This document shows positions 56,401-64,000 of a DNA stretch of 64,000 nt, one piece after another. This stretch comes from Capsicum annuum (taxonomy: Eukaryota > Streptophyta > Magnoliopsida > Solanales > Solanaceae): the NCBI RefSeq assembly GCF_002878395.1, contig NC_061121.1, positions 10,578,398 to 10,642,397 of the forward strand, read 5' to 3'. Under the pieces are notes generated by a model that saw nothing but the letters and a program-made list of their open reading frames with translations, searched no databases and had not been told where the DNA came from. The translations under genes were made by a program, and so were the position numbers. Position 1 is the stretch's first letter, and each line of letters begins with the position of its first letter.

Positions 56401-58401
56401 GTTCCATTACTTTTTATCTTTCCATCATTATATATATGAACGTGTTCATGGTTTCAAAAGATTCAGAGGCGGAGCTAGCCTAGTCCGAACCCCCTTCGAC
56501 GAAAAATTATATTATTAATTCATGGTTAAAATGATTTTTATTTATGTATTCTAGATGTTGAACCCCCTTCGATGAGTTTTTCTTCAGATTTTGAACCCCC
56601 TAAGAAAAAATCCTTACTCCGCCTCTGCCTCTGTGAAGATTGGTCTATATTTTGCATGCATCTGATATATCGCTAACTATTCCTTTCTGGTGTTGGCAGT
56701 TAGACCTGCAAGATTATGACATATCCCACGCCTTCCACTTTACTTTCTCTTCCAAATGTAAAGTTCCATTGATGCAACTTAGGCTATACAAGGGGGATGC
56801 TATTTAGGCAATTATAACTCCATAGGTGCAATGTAAATTGTGCTATTAACTACCTAAACTGTGTATGCATCTTGGTGAGGTGCATGACTAGATATACTTC
56901 AAAATGGAAACAATATGTGTTTACTATTTAGTTAAAATTTGTGGCTACTTTTGAAATCCTTCAGAGAAACAGTCAGTGGTGTGCACAGAGTTATCCGGCA
57001 AACCCTCAAGCCTTGAAGAATGGTATTGACTCAGGACCAACATATTCTGGATGGTTTGATGAGAATCTTTTAACCGACACTTCATCTATTCAAGCAAACC
57101 AGCAGAATCCACTTGAATCTCATCCTGGTGGTGATGTTTCCTATAGATCAATGGATACAGAAAAGGATCTAGTTAGCAGGGCAATTGCAACATCGATGCC
57201 TACTCCGACCACTATGCCAGTCCCTGTTCAAAGCGATAGTGCCTTCTCTGACTTGCTACCCACACCTGCTTCTAATGTATGGCCCAGCGCCACGAATGCT
57301 CTGAATAATCAGGAGTTCGTGATAGAAGACGGCACAATTAGCATTTCAAATACTTACTCTAAAGCGTGAGTAAATTACTTTACTTTTGGAGTTTATAGGA
57401 TTAAATGAAGTGTGTAGCCTCTGTTGTTAGTTGTCTACTGCAGGCATCTTCTTGGTTTTCTTTTCTTGTTAGTAGTCGTCTACATGCTGCTTTGATGTTT
57501 TAAAGGCCTGCAATCTCTGTTACATAATAATGTTGCATGAATAAATGTGGTGATATCTCGAGTATCTTAAGTATGTCTTTTTTGTTATGATGAAACTTGT
57601 GTATCTCTCATCACTGGTTTGAAATATTTAAACAATCGTGATTGCCTAGGTTGAAATTTCTCTAGTTAATGAGTCGTAGTTTTTGTATGCCAAAAAACTT
57701 GCGTTTCACATTACTGGCTTATATATATCCTAGCACAATATCCAGAAATAGTACTTATATTCTCATCTTTATACTTGAAAACTGAAATATGTGAAGCTGA
57801 GTTATTATTGGAATCTTAAAGTAAAAAGGATAATATCTATAGTTTTCTTTTAACTTCATATACAACTACATATGTATGCAGAGTTGTTGTTCAAGAGAAT
57901 AATTACTGGTTCATACCTCTTACATTGCGACAACTTTTCTTGAGATTCATGTCACGATGAATGTTTGCAATCTAATGATATCAATATATTATTACTGCAC
58001 GCTGACCTTTGATGATTCATTTGCTTTTACTCAGGTTACTTGATTCGTTCACACAAGCGCTAGAAACTTCTGGTCTTGTTCTTTCACAGGCAACTCTATC
58101 AGTGCAGATTAAGATAGGGAAGCAGCCATTGAAGGGAATGGGCTTGGGGCCATCTGTTGCTAAGGTATGAAGTTTTTTCCCACTTCTTTAAAATGAGAAG
58201 CAAACGTAGTTGGTAACCACAAGAATATGTAGTCATTCACGAGCGTACTCCCATCACCGTATTTAGCTGACCAATGCTATACACATTTCACTCTAGGATA
58301 CAGAAAATCCTCCACCTGCTGGCGATCAATTTATGGAGGAATCTAAGGATACAAACAATGATGAAGAGTTGGAGCGAGCTCAAAAGAGGCTGAAGAAATA
58401 G
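53498..58401 (+). CDS. BIM2: BIM-type bHLH transcription factor (brassinosteroid signalling), 7 exons, 327 residues
   Basis: Exons are 53498-53594, 54336-54420, 55050-55119, 55200-55295, 56965-57365, 58035-58164 and 58297-58401. All introns are GT-AG, phases join exactly, and the sum is 327 codons plus TAG. The N-terminus is short and acidic ([11 protein letters not shown]). The bHLH basic region is at residues 40-61 with the E-box-reading His47, Glu51 and Arg55. Helix 2 ([23 protein letters not shown]) runs from about residue 78 to 100. The C-terminal part holds TISISNTYS and a [14 protein letters not shown] segment conserved in this family. Arabidopsis BIM proteins pair with BES1 on E-boxes of brassinosteroid-responsive genes. 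The short N-terminus and ~300-residue size fit BIM2/BIM3 rather than BIM1; choosing between those two is uncertain. It acts in the nucleus. No break is seen. Confidence 0.9.
53746..54130 (+). repeat. Minisatellite in intron 1 (four ~96-bp units)
   Basis: Units starting GTAGTTTTATGGTAGAATTT recur at about 53749, 53849, 53944 and 54040 (spacings near 100, 95 and 96). Each carries GGTGGATTTTGAAGTGTGAAT. Confidence 0.88.
54150..54282 (+). repeat. Au-type SINE 3' end in intron 1
   Basis: GGACCTTGCTCATAGCAGGG then GAGCTTTAGCGCATCAGGCTACCC, followed by a TTG tail 50 bp before exon 2. Confidence 0.7.
55643..55862 (+). mobile_element. tRNA-derived SINE with 12-bp target duplication, in intron 4
   Basis: TAGGATCTTATA is at 55643-55654 and 55851-55862. 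The body (55655-55850) has an A box (GGTGCAGTGGATGG), a B box (GGTTCGAGCC) and an A-rich tail. It is in the same orientation as the gene. Confidence 0.93.
56079..56134. repeat. Poly-C / poly-A homopolymer pair in intron 4
   Basis: 16 C at 56079-56094, then CA dinucleotides and 24 A at 56111-56134. Lengths may be sequencing-limited. Confidence 0.85.
56291..56381 (+). repeat. RTE-type LINE 3' end in intron 4
   Basis: GGTCTACATATACTCTACCC, TCCCTAGACCCCACTTTGTG and GGATTTCACTGGGTAT are the family's 3' end in sense orientation. Confidence 0.8.
56464..56633. mobile_element. hAT-type MITE in intron 4
   Basis: It starts CAGAGGCGGAG with the inverse CTCCGCCTCTG at 56617-56627 and a repeated CCTCTG to 56633. 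The 8-bp flanks AAAAGATT and TGAAGATT match at six positions. Confidence 0.8.
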
Positions 58402-59020
58402 ATGCAACTATAGCATGGCAATACCAGGTCTAATCAACTCAAGTTTGCATCACCTCCACCTAAATCATCAGTTGAGTGTATAGCCATGTAGTTTATATCT
58501 CATTCAAGTATTTATCGTATGTTCTAGCAATGTGTTCTTTCATCTTCCTTGTCTGTAGTTAAAAACGGATTTTACATGTTCCGAGTCTAAAGTCAAAATT
58601 TATATTTAGAAGCACATGTTGGAATGCTATGTTATGCTACAAATTTCTTGTTTTAAGCCATGTATCTTGCTCTCTATGCTAGTAATTTTTGGAATTTAAT
58701 CTAATGTATGTCAATGTAGAATCTAAGTTGGTTCAAATTAGTAGGCATACCTTGCAATGTTTAGTTCAAAACTAGAAACTGGACGGTCGATAGTTCTTGT
58801 TTGATTTTAAAACTTAACCTCGATAGATGTTTAACAGGGGAATGTTCTCAACAAAATATGGTAGCATGACTTATGGTAGCATGACTTAATAGAATGTCCG
58901 TGGGAAACGCCAAAGAAGGCTTTCAGTTGCTTCAAACAAGGCAACCTAACCGGCTTTTCTTACCCTTGGAAGGAAAAAAACAGTTTTCCCCACAATGCAG
59001 TTTGCATTCTCTTCAACTTA
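58402..59020 (+). other. 3' UTR and downstream flank of the bHLH gene
   Basis: No further coding is visible. Several AATAAA-like or AT-rich motifs occur, but the polyadenylation site cannot be chosen. Confidence 0.5.
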
Positions 59021-59110
59021 CAAACAACAACATATCCTATGTATCCTCACAAGTGGGATTTGGAAAGGATAGAGTGTACACATACTTTATCCCTACCTCA
59101 CTATCAAGAA
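59021..59110 (-). repeat. RTE-type LINE 3' end
   Basis: CAACAACATATCCTATGTATCC, then GTGGGATTTGGAAAGGATAGA and GTACACATACTTTATCCC, the inverse of the RTE tail. Confidence 0.7.
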
Positions 59111-59369
59111 ATCATTATTTTACCATTGAATTTCTCACTAAAAAATGTTCAGTGGCTATTCCCACAGATATTTTTATTGAATCAATGGGAAAAGAAAAAA
59201 TAGTAGTTGTTTTCACTAGAAAAAAAATTAGGAAGCTCCCCAATGTTCCCACCATGCATTTTCCTAGTGAGCTGGTTTGGTGGGAACTGGGTGGGAAAAT
59301 TATTTTTGATAACACAAATTCCCACTGATTTGTTGTATAAGAAAAACCTTTGTATCTGATAGTGCCTCT

Positions 59370-59900
59370 TTAACTTACTGGGATGAAAAATTTTCGGGTT
59401 TGAATAATCCTAAACATCTCCTCTCTAATGTTGAAGTAGTTGATAGGATGGATGAATCGGTTCAATACAGTGTCTCGTAGAGGAAAGCATCCCCTAGAAA
59501 AAAAATTGGGAGATGAATTTTTGGGGATTATTTCTCCGTGGGAGTTGGTTCCTAGAGTTAAAATCTTGATCATTTGGTGATTTTTATAGTGAAGCACATG
59601 AAACAAATTGTATTTTTCGACGACTAGATCAAATCCAGAAACAATTAGACCCCATTTGTCTAGATATCTCAAAGAGAATGGCAAGACTTTTATTTCCTTG
59701 TGGCAACATTATATCAGTAAACTTTTGTAGCTTCATAGTACTTAACACAAACAAGGTTGTTGCAATGATTTAAATAGGTAATTATCTCTGATCTTGTGTC
59801 AGAATAATAATAATGAGGCGTGAGCCGTAAATATTTGAGTTGAATTCCAAAATTCTTTAACATAGTAGAAATTTATGGTGGATGAGAAAAAAAAGATACC
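59370..59900 (-). pseudogene. F-box-associated domain fragment, left arm
   Basis: The minus frame at 59370-59684 reads LDKWGLIVSGFDLVVEKYNLF, then MIKILTLGTNSHGEI, the pattern of the F-box-associated (FBA) domain of plant F-box proteins. Upstream (59685-59900 on the minus strand) the related AACRNAVTKVYLYN-like part is broken. There is no F-box. It is the mirror of 63390-63800. Confidence 0.68.
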
Positions 59901-60536
59901 CAAATTAAATACAGTGATCGTTGAATATTGGCGTTTTCAGTTTAATTAAAATATGCATTATCTTGGTAATATATTAAAGTGATATTCACGAATTCAAGAT
60001 CATATTCTTACTTTTATAAAGCTAAATCTTAACCATAATTTCAAGTTGTATAGGAGATTGGGGGAGTTTGCAAAGAATTATTTATTAGTGTAAATTCTTT
60101 ACCTTTTTATATACTCGTTGTATATGGCATACATTCTGGCCATGTTTATGATTGAATATACATTTATCTGATCCAGAAAAAAGAAAAAAAAATCTTAACC
60201 ACGAAATAGTATAAACATGAATGAAATATGACAAAAACAAAAGCATCAAAACAATCTTTCAAGTTTATAATAACATGATGTCTACAACAACAGATAAAAA
60301 TAATAATAATAGTAAAAGAGTTACAAAATTTTGGATTTTATGAAATATTATCAAAACGTAAGCTCGCTTTATTCAGTTTTTTACCGTCCGATTTTCGATT
60401 AATGCTTTCTTCACGTTCGATCCTTAATTTAAGCTTCATGTTGGGCTTCTTTTTGTTAATATTCATATCTAATTGCATTAATAATTTGTAATTTCCCACC
60501 ATCTTCAAAAAATTTGGTATTGTAAGTACAAACACA

Positions 60537-61090
60537 AACTCTTGGAGGGTCGACTGTACGCAAACTTTACCTTTACCTCAGATGTGTAGAGAAGTTGTTT
60601 CCGATAGACCTTCGGCTCAAGACAAAAATAGCCCATAATGAAAGTACAAGAGACAATAGATAGTAACAGAAACAACATGTAGTAGTATAAATATATAGTA
60701 ACAAAAATCGGAGAACAAGGAACTACGAGAGTAGTCCTTTGACTACTATTAAGGCCAACTAGATAATGCACTCTTGCAGCTACTAGTATGGATGCATTCC
60801 TACCGCCTAATCTTCTATTCTAATTTTTGTCTTTCACGCCTTCTTATCTAAGGTCATGTCATCGGTAAGCTTCACTACGTCATGTCCAATCTAATCACCT
60901 CTCCTCAAAAAAATTTTGGTTTACCTCTACCTCTTTTGAATCCATCCATATTCAACCTCACCCCTCCGCATTGGGGAATCCGTGCATCTTCTCACCGCAT
61001 GCACGAATCATCTCAACCTCGCTTTCTACGTTTTATCTTCCACCGATGTTACCTCCACTTTGTCTCAGATATCCTCATTTTTTATTCGAT
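60537..61090 (-). pseudogene. RTE-type LINE 3' part, left arm
   Basis: The minus strand carries decayed endonuclease-RT C-terminal sequence (RWFGHVMRR-like, then WxxxRxRxRPK-like blocks near 60900-61020). The RTE 3' tail with GAGCCGAAGGTCTATCGGAA follows at about 60580-60620. Confidence 0.7.
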
Positions 61091-61354
61091 CTATCCTAAT
61101 ATTCTTCAAATTTAGTAAAATTGAAGAATAATGAGGATGATCCTGTGGGGTCGAAACTTGATATTTCCCTGAATGAACAAACATTATCAATTGCACTCTA
61201 TGGAGTAAAACCAAAAAGACGGTAACTAATAGGCATAGCCTTGATCGAGTTGTTGAGCTTTAATTGTTAATTAAACGTTAAAGTTTTCCACGTTTTCTAT
61301 TCCTAAACAAATTCAATACCATACTTAGCCAACTTCTTCTGCTAAATAAGAAAG

Positions 61355-61356
<2 letters not shown>

Positions 61357-61407
<51 letters not shown>
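61357..61407. repeat. (AT)n microsatellite at the palindrome centre
   Basis: About 51 bp of uninterrupted AT, itself a perfect palindrome, lies in the 61312-61500 spacer between the arms. Confidence 0.97.
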
Positions 61408-61411
<4 letters not shown>

Positions 61412-61699
61412 GTACATGTTTTAGTAGCACGTTTGAAAGAAGAAACAAATCTCCCACCCCTAAAAAGTGAGGCAAAACCTTGAAGTTCATGGTTAAAATC
61501 GTGGCAGAAATAGAAAACGTGGAAAGCTTTAAGGTTTAAGCTTCAACTTGATCAAGACTATGGTTATACAATCTTTTTGGTTTTACTCAACAGTGTGCAA
61601 TTAATAATATTTGTTCATATGGGGAAATATCAAGTTTTAATTTCAAAGGATCATCCTCATTATTCTTCACTTTTACCAAATTTGAAGAATATTAAGTGA

Positions 61700-62300
61700 G
61701 GTAGGATAAAAAATGGGGATATCTGAGACAAGATGGGAGTGACTTCAATGGAGGACAAGATGCAGGAAATAAGGTTGAGATGATTCGGGCATGTGATGAA
61801 AAGATGCGGAGGGGTGAGATGAGAGGTTGGCTATGGATGGATTCAAAAGAGGTAGAGATAGACCGAAAAAGTAGTGGGGATAGGTGATTAGATAGGACAT
61901 GGCGTACATGACCTTAGATAAGAAGGTTTTGGAGGACACGAATCGGGATAGAAGGTTAATAGGTAGGATTGTGTCCACACTAATAGGCAAGAGTGCATTA
62001 TCTAGTGGGCCTCAATAGTAGTCATAGGACTAATCTCATAGTTCTTTGTTCTTCGATTTTTCTACTATCTATTGTCTTGTGTAGCCTGGTTATAGTATTA
62101 TTTTGCTGCTATACTGTTCTATTACTATATGTTGTTTTTGTTACTATCTATAGTCTCTTGTACTTCCATTATGGAGTACTTTTGTTTTGAACCGAGGGTC
62201 TACCGAAAACTTCAGTGAGGTAGAGGTAAGTCTGCATACACTCTATCTTCCCCAGACCCCACTTAGTGTAACTACATTGGGTATGTTGTTGAAAAATTTG
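61700..62300 (+). pseudogene. RTE-type LINE 3' part, right arm
   Basis: EDKMQEIRLRWFGHVMKRC at about 61752-61808 is the conserved RTE C-terminus, followed by broken GWIQKR and TEKVVG blocks. The 3' UTR then ends AGACCCCACTTAGTG and TACATTGGGTATGTTGTTG at about 62290. Confidence 0.8.
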
Positions 62301-62867
62301 TACCCGCGAGTTGACTTGGCTGAGCTTGATCTATGTAATTCAATTACAACTCTACTTTTCCTTTTGTGATACCTTTCTATATCAAGAGTTTGTCGTTGTA
62401 CTTATAATACCAAATTTTCTGAAGATGTTGGTGGGAATTACAAATTATTAGTGCAATTTGATATGAATATTAACAAAAAAAAAGCCCATCATAAAGCTTA
62501 AATTGAGGATCTAAAATGACTACATCATTAATTCAAAATCGAACCGTAAAAAACTTAACAAAGCGAGCTTATGGTTTGATAATATTTCATAAAACCCAAA
62601 TTTTGTAACTCTTTATTATAATTATTTTTATATGTTGTTGTAGACATCGTGTTATTATAAGGTTTTTTTTTGGATCAAATAACTATATTTTCAATCATAA
62701 AAGGTCGGTCGTATACAAGGGTTATACCAAAAGGTAAATAATCTGCAATAATAAATGATTCTCTACAAACTTTCACCAATCTCCGATGCAACTTGGAGTT
62801 ATGGTTAGGGTTTAGCTTTAAAAAAAAAAAAAAGATAAAAGTACCCCCTCAAATTACCTAAAGTTTC

Positions 62868-63309
62868 TGTTGGTGTTTGTCCTAACTTTCTTACCATAAT
62901 TGGGTTTTCCTTCAAGTATCATAATTGGGTTTCCTTTTAGGAAAAGGAAAATATATTCACCATATTTGGCTAATCCTTATTCTTGTAGGAAAAAGGTATA
63001 GACTCTATAAATAGAGGCTCCTTTCTTCTAGTTTTGTAGCATCCACAATGTAGTCCTAGGGGTTTGAGAGTTTCGTTTGGGGAAGACTTTGTGAGACACA
63101 AATGTTGCAGTATCACTTGTGTGAACCTCTTTTTATTCTAAGTGAATTGTGTGGACCGTCTTTCTTGACAGTTTGTACTCTCTTTTATATAGTGGATTGT
63201 TTATCTCCTTTTATGGATGTAAGTCGATTGACCGAACCACGTTAAATTATTATGTCTCTTTTGGTGTATTTCTCATTTATCTTGTTATTCGTGGTCTTAT
63301 CATTCATCA
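62868..63309 (+). repeat. Probable solo LTR (copia-like) in the right arm
   Basis: It starts TGTTGGTGTTTGTCC, has a TATA box in CTCTATAAATAGAGGC at 63002-63017 and a CCGAACCACGTTAAATT block near its end, and closes near TTCATCA. No internal region follows. The left arm has no equivalent. The 3' boundary is approximate. Confidence 0.65.
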
Positions 63310-63389
63310 TAAATACCTACGATTTTAAAGAATCCAGGAATCCAACTCAAATATTTATCTAACACCTCATCATTATTATTCTGATACAA

Positions 63390-63800
63390 GATCAGAGATA
63401 ATTACCTATTCAAATCATTGCAACGGCCTTGTTTGTGTTAAGAACTATGAAGCTACTAAAGTTTACTTATACAATGTCGCTACAAGGAGATAAAAGTCTT
63501 TCCATCCTTTCTTAGATATCAAGACAAATGGGGTCCTAATTGTTTCCGGATTTAATCTAGTTATAGAAAAATACAAATTGTTTCATTACAAATATCGTCA
63601 AATGATCAAGATTCTAACTCTAGAAACCAACTCTTGGAGAGAAATAATCCGCGAAAAGTCTTCTCCCATATTTTTTCCTAGGGATGTATTTTCCTCTATG
63701 AGACACTTTATTGAACTGATCTATTCCATTCTATCAACTACTTCAACATCAGAGAGGAGAAGTTTAGGATTGTTCAACCATGAAAATTTTTCCTCTCGAT
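63390..63800 (+). pseudogene. F-box-associated domain fragment, right arm
   Basis: It is the mirror of 59370-59900. The frame at 63578-63802 has QMIKILTLETNSWREII. Upstream pieces (VCVKNYEATKVYLYNVATR-like) are in other frames. An indel near 63570 breaks it. Confidence 0.68.
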
Positions 63801-64000
63801 AAGTTAAAAGAGGCACTACTAGAAACAGAGGTTTTCACTATAGAGCAAATCAGAGGGAATTTGTGTTATAATTTTCCCATCCAGTTCCCACTAAACTGTC
63901 GCACATTGGGAAAATGTGTAGAGGGGACGCTGGGAAGCTTCCTAATTTTTTCCTTGTAAAAATACTATTATTTTTTCTTTTCCCACTAATTCAATAAAAG

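Larger units (their letters stand above)
59165..61311. repeat. Left arm of a large imperfect palindrome
   Basis: The reverse complement matches 61501-64000 in the same order. Paired positions are about 61300/61507, 61144/61647, 60500/62405, 60060/62790, 59640/63560 and 59165/64000. Arms differ by scattered substitutions and indels. The true left end may lie further left if the right arm continues beyond the window. Confidence 0.92.
61501..64000. repeat. Right arm of the palindrome (runs off the window)
   Basis: Inverse of 59165-61311, with a ~480-bp segment (about 62825-63305) that the left arm lacks. The arm is still matching at base 64000. Confidence 0.92.

Noticed and set aside
61278..61490. 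Frame with (IY)n repeat
   Set aside because: It is translation of the (AT)n spacer at the palindrome centre.
1..64000. tRNA, rRNA, snoRNA or miRNA genes
   Set aside because: Only SINE A/B boxes and primer-site matches to tRNA were found. No complete cloverleaf or rRNA block is visible. The palindrome is a small-RNA source only by inference.

Overview
The window is plant nuclear DNA, almost certainly from a Solanaceae genome (pepper, tomato, potato, tobacco group). The reasons are the Au-type and other tRNA-derived SINEs, RTE LINE 3' ends and Stowaway/hAT MITEs typical of that family, very long chromovirus LTRs, and one intact intron-rich gene resembling BIM-type bHLH factors. The genus cannot be fixed from the sequence alone. 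About four fifths of the window is nested, decayed transposable elements. All protein coding outside the one gene is broken or element-derived.

Layout. 1-8329: a Ty3/gypsy element (Gypsy-1, + strand) whose 5' LTR starts 2 bp outside the window, with a 616-bp TRIM inserted in its integrase. 8330-13925: three gypsy-type LTR fragments in +, -, + orientation. 14537-16614: a 5'-truncated L1-type LINE with a 12-bp target duplication. 16615-18233: an F-box fragment and nested Stowaway MITEs. 18234 to about 34980: Copia-1 (+), split in its RNase H by a 10.1-kb chromovirus (23772-33866, - strand). 35103-35620: a MULE transposase fragment. 36798-38891: a CACTA relic carrying a hAT relic, with a 100-bp assembly gap. 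38929-39981: two Stowaway MITEs. 40007-46355: Copia-2 (- strand) with a 5-bp target duplication. 46361-47725: RTE tails and a dimeric SINE. 47897-48293: an F-box exon cut by a non-autonomous gypsy relative (LARD, 48294-51884).

53498-58401 is the only intact gene: a seven-exon, 327-residue bHLH factor of the BIM type (brassinosteroid-linked, BES1-interacting MYC-like). Its introns hold a minisatellite, SINE and RTE insertions and a hAT MITE.

59165-64000 is a large imperfect palindrome centred near 61.4 kb. Each arm carries an F-box-associated pseudogene fragment and an RTE LINE tail; an apparent solo LTR lies in the right arm only. The palindrome and the LARD, in which pol has been replaced by an unrelated reading frame, are the two observations most worth following up.
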